Translations under genes and position numbers: made by a program
In this document: positions 1 to 8,845 of the stretch, one piece after another
Numbering within the stretch: position 1 is the first letter of the stretch
How the letters are laid out: the number at the start of each line of letters is the position of its first letter
Source of the DNA: an uncultured bacterium
GTDB lineage: Bacteria; Verrucomicrobiota; Lentisphaeria; Victivallales; UBA1829
Assembly: GCA_900549415.1 (NCBI GenBank)
Contig: URNX01000012.1
Span: 17,552-81,551 of the forward strand
DNA length: 64,000 bases
Direction of reading: 5' to 3'
The notes under the pieces: generated by a model
The model's database searches: none
Seen by the model: only the letters and a program-made list of their open reading frames with translations
What the model was told of the DNA's origin: nothing

Positions 1-144
1 CAGAGCGGTCTCATGAAAGGCAATGCCGCCGACGGCGAATACTACATGACAGCCTCTTACGAAAGAAACTTCTGTCAGAGTTTCAATGTCAAAGCGGGTG
101 TCCCCGTGACCGTTTCGTTCATGTCCAAAAATGCAGCCTGGTAA
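1..144 (+). CDS. C-terminal end of a secreted sugar-binding or glycosidase protein (partial)
   Basis: Reading frame 1 is open from the first base of the window to a TAA at 142-144, giving 47 residues; the start lies outside the window. The fragment contains ADGEYYMTASYERNF followed by VKAGVPVTVSFMSKN, an alternating strand pattern like the last strands of jelly-roll carbohydrate-binding domains (CBM4/9-like), in which a bound-ligand strand is followed by a 'pleasing to strength of protein' framework strand ending in a short tail. Only 21 bases separate it from the pseudopilin gene, so it is probably the upstream member of the same operon. The family call rests on a short fragment and is tentative; the coding call itself is supported by the clean frame and the operon spacing. 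Confidence 0.5.
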   Translation, partial: QSGLMKGNAADGEYYMTASYERNFCQSFNVKAGVPVTVSFMSKNAAW

Positions 145-165
145 ACCGCCGGAAGGATTGAAGGC

Positions 166-1008
166 ATGAAACGTCCACAAATCCGATCAGCCGGGGAAAC
201 GGTGGGGATGAAATCCGCAGGTTTCACCCTTGTAGAACTCCTCGTTGTAATTTCTATCATCGCCATCCTCGCCGCCATGCTTCTCCCCGCACTGAACGCG
301 GCAAGAGAAAAGGCTCAGGCGATCACCTGTTCCGCAAATCTGAAGCAGACCGGAACAGGACTGATGATGTACACGGTCGACAACAACGACTACCTCCCGA
401 ATCTGCTGCAGTCGAACGACATCAGTTTCACCGACTCCATCATGGAATACGTAAAATCCCCGTACGCGGTGAAACAGTCGACTGCCGGTGACACCGGTGA
501 GTATGCACACTATCCGAAGTATACGGTAAACCGCTACCTCCACACGGCGAAATCCGTCTTCGTCTGCCCGACTGCGGCAACCAAGCTGCGCGAGCCCTTT
601 ACCGGAGCCGTTTCCACGATCTTCACAACGAACTATGTACCGACCAACTGCAGCGAAGACGGAGTTGCGCATCAGGCATACGCATGGGGGCTCAACGTCC
701 CGGCTCAAAACAACGCCGGGAAAGAACCGCGCGGACGCAAGCTCTACAACATCAAGGGACGCGTCATCGCCGGTGAAATGCGCTATACCGATACCACGGG
801 CATCATGGCCCGCCAGGTAACCAGAAGTAGAAGTCTCATCTACTGCTGGAGCGAAACTCTCGCCGACAACGACGAATATGCAAGCGGAAACATTCATTCG
901 GGCGGACTCCGCGGAAACTATCTCTACAAAGACGGACACGTTGCCAGTCACCGTATGCATACCGGAGTCATAACCCTCAACAAACAATATTTCATGGGAG
1001 GACGCTGA
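166..1008 (+). CDS. Pseudopilin-like protein with prepilin N-terminal methylation motif
   Basis: This 280-residue protein starts with a short basic leader, then the type IV prepilin/type II pseudopilin signature GFTLVELLVVISIIAILAA at about residues 19-37, with Gly19 before the cleavage site and Glu at mature position 5. The hydrophobic helix runs on into MLLPALNAAREKA, the typical Lentisphaerota/Planctomycetota form. The soluble part is mostly beta-rich, and the end carries an H-Xn-DG motif (HSGG...KDGHV, about residues 247-262) common in these large families. It is expected to be processed by a prepilin peptidase and held in the membrane or on the surface; its ligand is unknown. ATG at 166 has a GAAGG site upstream; an internal ATG at 208 would leave a very short leader. 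It is followed after 2 bases by the giant secreted protein, so both are probably co-expressed. Confidence 0.85.
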   Translation: MKRPQIRSAGETVGMKSAGFTLVELLVVISIIAILAAMLLPALNAAREKAQAITCSANLKQTGTGLMMYTVDNNDYLPNLLQSNDISFTDSIMEYVKSPYAVKQSTAGDTGEYAHYPKYTVNRYLHTAKSVFVCPTAATKLREPFTGAVSTIFTTNYVPTNCSEDGVAHQAYAWGLNVPAQNNAGKEPRGRKLYNIKGRVIAGEMRYTDTTGIMARQVTRSRSLIYCWSETLADNDEYASGNIHSGGLRGNYLYKDGHVASHRMHTGVITLNKQYFMGGR

Positions 1009-1010
1009 TC

Positions 1011-4000
1011 ATGAAATTTTCACTTTCCCTGATCCTCTGCGCAGCAGCACCGCTTCTGTTTGCCGGTCTCACGGAGGAAAACCGTAAATTTGAAAAAGCA
1101 ATTGAACTGGGACAGCAGGTACTGGAACGCAGACACGTTCCCCGATTCCTTTCCGGAATCGACCGCCACTTTCCCGATGCCGTGCAGAAATTCTCAAAAC
1201 TCTCCCCGGAACAGGTCCGGCAGGAACTCGAAGCATACGAACGGATCATGCTTCAGCTCTCCGTCCGGAGCAACGGTCAGCCGTACACGCCGAATATCGG
1301 ATGGTATACGAAGAAGCGCGCAAAAGATTATGAATCCGAAATCAAGGAAAGCATCAAGGACTGGCGCCGTTCCGCGGCGGTTCTGGCAAAAGCCGGACTT
1401 GATGCCGACTGCGAATTCGAAATCGGCCGGATCAACACCATCCGCGCCAATGCGCCGAAGGTCCAGACTCTCCCGTCCGACGCCGTCTTTGACCAGGCTT
1501 TCTCCTTTTATAAAAGCGTCATTGAGGAACGCTTCCGTCTCGGTGCACGCATCATCACGCTTGAAAACGAACTTGAAGCGCTCAAACGGACAGCCGCATT
1601 CCGTGAAAGTCTCGGCGGCACACATATCCCGGTCAGGGATTACGCCGTGCGGCAGAAACTTGAACAGTGGCGCAACATGTTCAACGCAAAAAAATACAGC
1701 AGCTGCGCACAGCTGGAAAAACAGACGGTGAACGAACTTGCGAAAATCCGCGCCCGGGTTTATGCGGATGACGGAACCGCCCCGGCAGTCCGCCCCGGAA
1801 CCAGTTTCCTCAGCACGGGAAATTTCGGATTCGGCGGAAGCTGGCAGCCGCTCCTGAACACAAACGTCCGCGGCGGAAGTCTGTACCGCAGCATAAAAGA
1901 CGATTTTCTGCCGTTCAAAAACGCGAAATTCGACTGGGAAGTCTCCTTCGATGCCGATGAATGCACCTTCAGCCGCTATGAACTCGGCGAAGGCTCCTGG
2001 ACCTATGCGAAACGGAAAAACATCTACCGCGACCGCTCCGGCAGGGAGGTCGACATTGATGTCTGGTGGAGCGCCATCGCGCCGGGCATCCTCTTCAACG
2101 CACACACAGACAAGGTCAGCGTTATCGAAAGTTCCGTCGGCACTCCGCTTGCCCCGGACGCCGTTGCCGGCGTGTTTGACGGGGAAGTCAGAATTTTCGA
2201 GCGCGGGAATCAGGTGCCCTCCGGCAAAATGACCGAAAACTGGCTGCTTCTGCTCTGGCGCGAAAACAAGTCTCCGAAACTTCCCGTGCTCGTCTGCTTC
2301 GAAAACAAGCCGGGAAGCCTCGAATGGAACGGAAACGGACTGCGCATTCAGCGTGCTCCGCAGGTCGGCAGATTCGCCGTCGCAACGCTTTACGGAGCGG
2401 AGGCGAAAACGCCGGAATTCGGGTCCGGATGGAAAACACTCCCCGCCGACGTTCTCGCCCAGTGCCGGAATACGGCAAGGCATCTGAAGTATTTCCCGCT
2501 CGATATGGATGAGTTCTATGCGTTCGGGAAAGACGGCTCACTGCGCATCTGGAACAGAATCCGCAAAGCGGAAGTTCTGAACAAAGGCGACTGGCCCGCT
2601 TCCGTGCCCGCATACACCCCGTTCCCCGTCGCCTACACCCTGAACAGCCGTATCCGTCCGGATCAGCCTTCCCAAATGCTCATGGCGACACGCTTCGGGT
2701 TCTACCGGACCGTCCAGGGCGATACTGTCAGCTACACGCTCCCCGTTCCCGACCTTCTGGAACGCATCGTGCTCAAGCCAGTTTCCGGAGAGGAAGAACT
2801 GATCAATGAACTCAATCAGACCGTTCTTGCGCAAAAGGGCGATGACATCCGCTCGGCGTTCACCCGCGACTACAACTCCGGCAACATCCTCAATAAACTT
2901 GCCGGTTACTGCCTCCTGAACGCCGAAGCGAAAGATCTGCTTGATCAGCCGCGTCAGCCGCTTCTGCTTGACATGGCAATCAGCGGTGAAATGAGCGTCA
3001 ACGGCGGACGTGAACTGAACCCGCGGGTGCGCACCCCGGAAATCCGCATCGACCCCGTCACCGGACGCTCCGCATTTCTCGGCGGATGGCGCGGAAACAA
3101 CCAGGGTGCAGAGGGCATCGTCGGCGATATGACGCTGTTCAACCAGCTTTCCATGTTTGCCGCATACGGACGTGCTCTGTTCTTCCACGACTGGCGTCTC
3201 GCCGAACGTCACTGGGAACGGCTGAAAGAATTCTACACGGCGGTTGATTTCAACCAGACCTGGCAGGCTCCCGGCATGAACACGCTCTCAAGCGGAATCA
3301 TTCTCTACGGAGACATGTACGGCGACGGCTTCCGCTGTTCTTCCCTGATGTACCGCATGGCAAAAGCGATGAACGAACCTGATCTTGCCGCCCACGCACT
3401 TTACATTGCGTCGAAACAGAACGCGACAACCATCAACTTCATCAGTCCGAATGTGATTGTCTACAATGCACATGTCAAAAACACTCCGGAGGCGCAGTCG
3501 CCGAAAGCGGCTCTCGGACAGCTCGGAGTCTTCCAGAGCGGATTCCGCACAGCTCCCTGGAAACCGTATACAAAGGATGCATGGAACGCGCCGTTACAGA
3601 CCGTCGGCTGCACAAACGACTACCCGTTCTACGGAACGCTCCTCCGCTTCTGCTTCGCCGATGCGGAAAAATGGCTCGGCACATTCTCCCGCGACCTTCC
3701 GGAATGGAACGATCACAATTACATGTACCACGGAAGATCCGAGCGCAGCATCAACGCCTGGAACTATATCAAATTCCTTGCATTCTCCACCCGCGACCGA
3801 GCAAAAGTCCGTCAGCTTTACCGTCAGACTTTCCCGTTCGGCTACACGGCGGACAAGCCTTTCATGAAGATGGATAAAAACAGCTGGGCAAAACTCTATC
3901 ACAACCTTTCCATGCATGAACACAACCTCCGAACCAACGTGCTTCCGCACATCATCGGACAGAACGATCCGGTCTGGATCGGCGACTTCGGACGCGCCCG

Positions 4001-4961
4001 TCTCGTTGCCGGAACCTGGAACCGAGAAAAACGTGTCGCCCGGATTTCGCTCAGCTCGGAACGGCCGGACACGCTGACCGTTGTTTCCATGATCAGACCC
4101 GAATCCGTTCTGCTGAACGGCAAGGAGATTCAGCCGGAACGCGGGCTGTGGGAATGTGCGTATGAAATTCCGGTTGCGGAAGGAAACAGCGAAGTGGTTC
4201 TCACACTCCCCCCGTTCCGCGTTGAGGACTACCCGTTCCCGAAAGAAGAAAACGCGGGACCTGCGCTGAAGCTCGCCAAAATGCCGGCTCCCAGCTCCCG
4301 TAAATTGACGAACTCGCTGCCGGAAGTCTTCAAAACCGGCATGACTTCAAGCATCGATCTCGCGCCGTTCTGCAACCGCGGATTCTCGGATTCGCCGGCA
4401 AACATGGTCCGCAAAGAATTCTGGAAATTCCCGCAGAGAGACATCATCCGCGGTGTTCCGTTCAACTATGTCAATCCGGAGACAAACGGAGGCCGCGCCA
4501 TCATCATGCTCAAGGGACGCCACCAGAAAGACCTGCCCGCAAGCGTACGCGGGATCCCCGTGAACAAAGTCGTCCGCCGTCTTTTCTTCCTGCACGGCTA
4601 CTGTTACAATGCAGACAACGGGAAAGTCATGACCTACCGTCTCAATTTTGCAGACGGTCAGGTACGCGAACTTGATGTCTACGCCGGAATCCACTCAGGA
4701 GAGTGGAAAATCGTTCCGGGTGGAAAGGGTCTCAACGAAGTCTCCGCCGCGCGGACCGGAAATGTCTACCCCGCAGAGCATCCCGGTCAGTGGGGCGAAG
4801 GCGTCGGCGGATACATCTTTGTCTGGGAAAACGATGTCAGAAAACTCGGCGTCACCAACCAGGATGTCGACCAGCGCGGATTTGCGGTTCTTGCAAGCAT
4901 CGACATTATTTCAGCCGAACGCTCGGTTCCGATTGTTCTGGCTGTCACCGCCGAGGAGTAA
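1011..4961 (+). CDS. Giant secreted protein, probable (alpha/alpha) barrel polysaccharide-acting enzyme with C-terminal module
   Basis: A 1316-residue protein with a clear signal peptide (residues 1-18, hydrophobic core ending in LLFAG). Residues about 20-240 are charged and helical, possibly coiled coil. Residues about 270-620 look like beta-rich domains. Residues about 640-960 are rich in aromatic, Asn and His residues (for example GMNTLSSGIILYGDMYGDG and EHNLRTNVLPHIIG) in a pattern like an (alpha/alpha)n toroid as in lyases and some hydrolases, followed by a beta-sandwich to about 1080. The last 170-200 residues (GVPF at 1148 onward) resemble the C-terminus of the protein at 49074-52997. 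I do not recognise a named family or catalytic residues, so the substrate is unknown. It lies between a pseudopilin and a GH42-like gene (8-base gap), which points to polysaccharide breakdown outside the cytoplasm. Confidence 0.6.
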   Translation: MKFSLSLILCAAAPLLFAGLTEENRKFEKAIELGQQVLERRHVPRFLSGIDRHFPDAVQKFSKLSPEQVRQELEAYERIMLQLSVRSNGQPYTPNIGWYTKKRAKDYESEIKESIKDWRRSAAVLAKAGLDADCEFEIGRINTIRANAPKVQTLPSDAVFDQAFSFYKSVIEERFRLGARIITLENELEALKRTAAFRESLGGTHIPVRDYAVRQKLEQWRNMFNAKKYSSCAQLEKQTVNELAKIRARVYADDGTAPAVRPGTSFLSTGNFGFGGSWQPLLNTNVRGGSLYRSIKDDFLPFKNAKFDWEVSFDADECTFSRYELGEGSWTYAKRKNIYRDRSGREVDIDVWWSAIAPGILFNAHTDKVSVIESSVGTPLAPDAVAGVFDGEVRIFERGNQVPSGKMTENWLLLLWRENKSPKLPVLVCFENKPGSLEWNGNGLRIQRAPQVGRFAVATLYGAEAKTPEFGSGWKTLPADVLAQCRNTARHLKYFPLDMDEFYAFGKDGSLRIWNRIRKAEVLNKGDWPASVPAYTPFPVAYTLNSRIRPDQPSQMLMATRFGFYRTVQGDTVSYTLPVPDLLERIVLKPVSGEEELINELNQTVLAQKGDDIRSAFTRDYNSGNILNKLAGYCLLNAEAKDLLDQPRQPLLLDMAISGEMSVNGGRELNPRVRTPEIRIDPVTGRSAFLGGWRGNNQGAEGIVGDMTLFNQLSMFAAYGRALFFHDWRLAERHWERLKEFYTAVDFNQTWQAPGMNTLSSGIILYGDMYGDGFRCSSLMYRMAKAMNEPDLAAHALYIASKQNATTINFISPNVIVYNAHVKNTPEAQSPKAALGQLGVFQSGFRTAPWKPYTKDAWNAPLQTVGCTNDYPFYGTLLRFCFADAEKWLGTFSRDLPEWNDHNYMYHGRSERSINAWNYIKFLAFSTRDRAKVRQLYRQTFPFGYTADKPFMKMDKNSWAKLYHNLSMHEHNLRTNVLPHIIGQNDPVWIGDFGRARLVAGTWNREKRVARISLSSERPDTLTVVSMIRPESVLLNGKEIQPERGLWECAYEIPVAEGNSEVVLTLPPFRVEDYPFPKEENAGPALKLAKMPAPSSRKLTNSLPEVFKTGMTSSIDLAPFCNRGFSDSPANMVRKEFWKFPQRDIIRGVPFNYVNPETNGGRAIIMLKGRHQKDLPASVRGIPVNKVVRRLFFLHGYCYNADNGKVMTYRLNFADGQVRELDVYAGIHSGEWKIVPGGKGLNEVSAARTGNVYPAEHPGQWGEGVGGYIFVWENDVRKLGVTNQDVDQRGFAVLASIDIISAERSVPIVLAVTAEE

Positions 4962-4969
4962 GCTGTTCC

Positions 4970-7105
4970 ATGAGCGTATTACACACAGCAGTCCGCTGTT
5001 TTGCCGGAGTTCCGGCGCTCCATATCAACGGACGCCCGGAAACCGGGCTTATGCACTGGAACCGCAACATGACTGCCGGAGACGTTCGTGCTTTCCGGCA
5101 GTCCGGCATCCGTCTGTTTTCCTTTATCGGCAACATTGATCTGCAAGACGGCGCCCCCGTGCATGACGCACCCGGCGCCGTATTCCGGACCATGTCGCCG
5201 GAATACATTGATTCTATGATGCGGCAGATTCTGAACGGAGCTCCGGACGCACTCGTCATTCCGCGTTTCCGGCTCCAAGCTTCCGAGGAATGGAAAAAGC
5301 GCCATCCCGGTTCGCTGATGAGAACTTATGATCTCGAAAAACGGTGTTTCGAGGATGAATATATGGTTTCTCTCGCCTCGGAAGAGTGGATCCGCGAAGC
5401 ACTTGCCGCGCTGAAGCAAAGTCTTGAATACTGCGAAAAACGCTGGGGCGAACACATTGCCGGCTATCATTCCGGATTCGGACACTGCGCGGAACACGTC
5501 TGGCACTGGGGACCGAAAGTTGCCGACTACAATCCGGCAATGATCCGGATTTTCCGCGATTTTCTGCACAGGAAATACAGGGATGCGGATATGCTCCGCC
5601 GGGCATGGAACGCTCCCGAAGCATCCTTTGAGACTGCGGAGCTTCCCGCTCCGGAAAAATTCTCGGCATTTCAGCCTTCCGTTTCCGCTCTGTGGAATCC
5701 GGAATGCGATCAGCAGCAAACGGATTTTCTCCGCTGTCAGTCCGAATACATGGCGGGACTCGTGGTACGCCAGGCGGAAGCCGTAAAAGAAAAACTGACG
5801 GAACTCGGTTCCGAAAAGATTTTCGGCGCATTCTACGGATATGTGAACCTGCCTGCAAACCTCGTTTCGCATTATGCGAACGGACATGATGCACACGAAA
5901 TTGTGCTGAACTGCAAAAGTCTGGATTTTCTGTCTGCCCCTGTCGGTTACTCCGCACGCCAGCCGGGCGGAGTCTCGACCGCTCAGCTTCTGCCTTCAAG
6001 CGTTCTGCTCGCAGGAAAGCTCTACTTTGCGGAAGATGATACGGAAACCCACCTCTCAAATACGGCACACAACATCATGCCCGCCACAACAGATCAGTCG
6101 CTTTCCATGATCGAGCGAGGATTCCTCGACGTCTGGCGCAGCGGCGGAACACAGTGGTTCATGGATCTATTCGGAGAAGGCTCGTACCATGACAGCCGCA
6201 TCATGCAGAGTATCAGCAGGCTCACGGCTTTTGCCGAACGGCATCTGGCGGACAAAACGAGCACAGCAGAAATCGCCGTTTTCATTTCAACGGACTCGCT
6301 GGCGGCGTCGAAATCGTTTCATTTTCTCTCCGGCGGCCTCATCGAGCAGCAACTCAATGAAATTGCTGCAATCGGAGCCTCTTTCGATACATTCCGTCTG
6401 GAAGACCTGACCATAATGACGGATAAATTCCTCGAACACTACAAGTTCGTTCTGATTCTCAACGCGCATATCGTCGATGATGTCCTGCGGGAAGAACTGA
6501 AATCAAAACTGAAACGAAACGGAAGAACCGTTCTCTGGTTTCATGCGCCGGGAATCGTCCGGAACGGCAAAAACGATCCGGATTCCTGCTGTGAGCTGAC
6601 GGGAATGCATCTTGTCCGCAGAGACAACAGGAACTCCAGAATTTCGGAAGCGATACTCGACGGGAAACGGATCAGTTTCGGAACTGCGCGCAGCATCAAC
6701 CCGAACCTTTACGGAGCGGATCCGGATGCGGAGTCCCTCGCCTATGCAGTCGAAGGAACCTTCGTTCCGTTCCGCGCGGGGTCCGACGGAGCTACTCTCA
6801 TGCGCAGGCGTTTTCCGGAATGGACCTCCATCTGGAGCGCCACACCGAACCTGCCCTCGGCCTTCCTGACACAATTCGCTCAGGAGGCAGGCGTGCATAT
6901 CTGGTCTCCGCGCGGTGATCAGATCATGCAGACAAAAAACTGGGTTGCCGTCCACTGCAAATGGAACGGCACACTGGAACTCCGTTTTCCCTTGCCTGGA
7001 ACATGGGCTGATGCGTTTTCCGGAGAAATCATGGTCGAAAACGGAACGGTTCTGCGCAGGAAAACTCTCCGCGGAGAAAATATTGTGCTGGAGCTCCGCG
7101 GCTGA
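4970..7105 (+). CDS. GH42-like beta-galactosidase family protein
   Basis: A 711-residue protein without signal peptide, starting at the ATG at 4970, 8 bases after the preceding stop; longer in-frame starts would run deep inside the upstream gene. The N-terminal half fits a GH-A clan TIM barrel of GH42 type: GYHSGFGHCAEHVW puts Glu175 where the acid/base is expected, the segment KYRDADMLRRAWN (about 202-214) is characteristic of GH42-like enzymes, and GKLYFAEDDTETHL places Glu355 as the probable nucleophile. From about residue 430 a Rossmann-like domain (AEIAVFISTDS...FVLILNAHIV) corresponds to the trimerisation domain. It probably acts on oligosaccharides taken up after surface breakdown by the neighbours. 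The exact substrate cannot be read from the sequence. Confidence 0.75.
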   Translation: MSVLHTAVRCFAGVPALHINGRPETGLMHWNRNMTAGDVRAFRQSGIRLFSFIGNIDLQDGAPVHDAPGAVFRTMSPEYIDSMMRQILNGAPDALVIPRFRLQASEEWKKRHPGSLMRTYDLEKRCFEDEYMVSLASEEWIREALAALKQSLEYCEKRWGEHIAGYHSGFGHCAEHVWHWGPKVADYNPAMIRIFRDFLHRKYRDADMLRRAWNAPEASFETAELPAPEKFSAFQPSVSALWNPECDQQQTDFLRCQSEYMAGLVVRQAEAVKEKLTELGSEKIFGAFYGYVNLPANLVSHYANGHDAHEIVLNCKSLDFLSAPVGYSARQPGGVSTAQLLPSSVLLAGKLYFAEDDTETHLSNTAHNIMPATTDQSLSMIERGFLDVWRSGGTQWFMDLFGEGSYHDSRIMQSISRLTAFAERHLADKTSTAEIAVFISTDSLAASKSFHFLSGGLIEQQLNEIAAIGASFDTFRLEDLTIMTDKFLEHYKFVLILNAHIVDDVLREELKSKLKRNGRTVLWFHAPGIVRNGKNDPDSCCELTGMHLVRRDNRNSRISEAILDGKRISFGTARSINPNLYGADPDAESLAYAVEGTFVPFRAGSDGATLMRRRFPEWTSIWSATPNLPSAFLTQFAQEAGVHIWSPRGDQIMQTKNWVAVHCKWNGTLELRFPLPGTWADAFSGEIMVENGTVLRRKTLRGENIVLELRG

Positions 7106-7111
7106 AAAGCC

Positions 7112-7606
7112 TCACTCCGCCGGAAGACGGAGCAATTTCGCCTTGATGAGAATATCGTAAACAGGCTTCTCCGGCCCTTCCGTCTTGCTGTAATCCAGCA
7201 TATCCTCGCGGAAATGCCGGAAGGAGCTGCCGGAGGAGTCGTCCGGAGTCCATGCGCCGCCGTTCTGATTCTTGAGCTGATCAGGACGCGCCTTTCCCGC
7301 CACGGTGCGCTTGATATCCACAATCAGCACGGCGTTCGCCCCGTGCTCCCGGGCGAAAGAGCGTAATTTCGACTCGACCTCCGTTGCGGAATACGCCTCG
7401 CCAGCCGTCGCCGTTGCCTCGCCGAGCACATCATACGTTTTCACAGGAATCTGATCGGCGGAAAAATAGAGTCCGACCGGCTCCGATTCGGAAAGCGGCT
7501 CCGCGGAAATGCCGTCATACTGAATGTTAATACACGCCGGAAGCAGGGCAAGCACAGAGGCGGCAAGAACGGTGTGAAAGAACTTTTTCATCCGGGAATC
7601 CTTCAT
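7112..7606 (-). CDS. Small secreted lipoprotein of unknown function
   Basis: A 164-residue protein with a lipoprotein signal: basic start, hydrophobic stretch TVLAASVLALLPAC with Cys25 as the probable lipidated residue. The mature part has a repeated alpha/beta character (VKTYDVLGEATATAGEAY, then SFAREHGANAVLIVDIKR), reminiscent of small heavy-metal-binding-like or DUF4156/YbjQ-type folds, but I cannot assign it to a family. Its ATG overlaps the TGA of the alanine racemase gene (ATGA), so translation is probably coupled; an alternative start at 7591 would lose that overlap. It ends 7 bases from the converging GH42-like gene. Confidence 0.7.
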   Translation of the reverse strand: MKDSRMKKFFHTVLAASVLALLPACINIQYDGISAEPLSESEPVGLYFSADQIPVKTYDVLGEATATAGEAYSATEVESKLRSFAREHGANAVLIVDIKRTVAGKARPDQLKNQNGGAWTPDDSSGSSFRHFREDMLDYSKTEGPEKPVYDILIKAKLLRLPAE

Positions 7607-8748
7607 TTATCGGTGACGAACACCCGCTCCACGCGGGTTCCGAACGAACAGATTACATCGTAGGAATGTGTCCCCTTGATCTGCGCCCAGTCTTCCACGG
7701 TGATCCGGTTCGGGTCTTCGCCGCCGATGCAGGTGACGATTTCGCCCGGCTCAATCTCCCCCTCCTTGAAGCTGTTCAGGGAGATCGTTGTGTAATCCAT
7801 GGAAAGGCGTCCGAGAATCGGGCAGAGACGTCCTTTGACAATCACATAACCGCGGTTGGAAAGGTTCAGCGGCAGTCCGTCCGCATACCCCGCCGCGATG
7901 GTTCCGACGCGGGTGTCTTCAAAGAGCTTGCAGGTGCAGCCGTAGCCGATGGTGTGTCCGGCGGGCAGCATCCGCACGGCTGCGAGATACGTTTTGAGCG
8001 AAAGAACCGGTTCCAGCTTCAGCGCGCGCTGCCCCTCGGTGTCAAACGATCCGTGCAGGTTGATTCCCGCACGGACATGTGTAAACGGAGGAACGGTTGC
8101 AAACGGACAGTTGTTGATGGCGTCGCTGTTTGCAATATGACGTTTTTCAAGATTGATTCCGTGCTTTGCGAGCTTCTCAATGATGGAAAGGAAACGTGCG
8201 GTCTGCGTAAAGCTGTAGCGGTCTGCGCCATGATAAGCGATCGGGAAATGCGTGTAAATCCCCTTGAGATCGAGGTTCGGGAGCTTCACGACCTCTTTTG
8301 CGACGGACAGAACGTCATCTTCGAGTATGCCGAGACGTCCCATTCCGGTATCGACTTTGAGCTGAACTTCGGTGCGGACGTTCTGCCGGACGGATTCCGC
8401 GCTGATTTTCCGCGCAATGTTCACATCGGTGATGCCGAGGATGATATGATTTGCGACGGCGGGAGCGATTTCATAATCCAGGACCGCGCCGAGGATCTGG
8501 ACGGGTTTTCCGAACTTGACGAGCGGCAGCGCCTCCTTGAGTTCCGCAACGCAGAATCCCGCCGCGCCTGCGCGGTCGAGCCGTTCTGCGATTTTCTCGA
8601 CCCCGAGTCCATACGCGTTCGCCTTGAGCACTGCGAGCACCTGAAGCGGTTTGACAGCCTCCTGAATGTGTTTGAAATTCCGTTCAATCGTATCGAGATT
8701 GATTTCCAGCCAAACCCTGCTCTGCGGGGTTACTTCCGAAGCGTTCAT
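7603..8748 (-). CDS. alr: Alanine racemase
   Basis: This 381-residue PLP enzyme interconverts L- and D-alanine for peptidoglycan synthesis in the cytoplasm. The fold-type III barrel begins with VWLEINLDTIERNF; Lys42 in VLAVLKANAYGLG is the PLP-binding lysine. In the C-terminal beta domain, Tyr270 in HTIGYGCT is the second catalytic base, and GRLSMDYTTI corresponds to the usual GR(V/L)(C/S)MDQ segment. VDTGMGRLG is also typical. Length is normal for the family. The ATG at 8748 is preceded by AAGGAG. It is the first gene of a pair with the lipoprotein gene, overlapping it by 4 bases, behind a TTGAAT/TATATT promoter. Confidence 0.95.
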   Translation of the reverse strand: MNASEVTPQSRVWLEINLDTIERNFKHIQEAVKPLQVLAVLKANAYGLGVEKIAERLDRAGAAGFCVAELKEALPLVKFGKPVQILGAVLDYEIAPAVANHIILGITDVNIARKISAESVRQNVRTEVQLKVDTGMGRLGILEDDVLSVAKEVVKLPNLDLKGIYTHFPIAYHGADRYSFTQTARFLSIIEKLAKHGINLEKRHIANSDAINNCPFATVPPFTHVRAGINLHGSFDTEGQRALKLEPVLSLKTYLAAVRMLPAGHTIGYGCTCKLFEDTRVGTIAAGYADGLPLNLSNRGYVIVKGRLCPILGRLSMDYTTISLNSFKEGEIEPGEIVTCIGGEDPNRITVEDWAQIKGTHSYDVICSFGTRVERVFVTDK

Positions 8749-8789
8749 TTGAAATCCGACTCCTTGTTAAAAATTTTCTCCTGCAGGGG

Positions 8790-8817
8790 AATATACTTTT
8801 TTTCCCAGCAAATTCAA
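8790..8817 (-). promoter_or_regulatory. Probable sigma-70-type promoter for alr
   Basis: On the minus strand TTGAAT (8812-8817) and TATATT (8790-8795) are separated by 16 bases. This lies about 45 bases upstream of the alr start, leaving a normal leader with an AAGGAG ribosome site. Confidence 0.55.
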
Positions 8818-8845
8818 CACGGAAAGCATGGATTTCAGAAAAAAA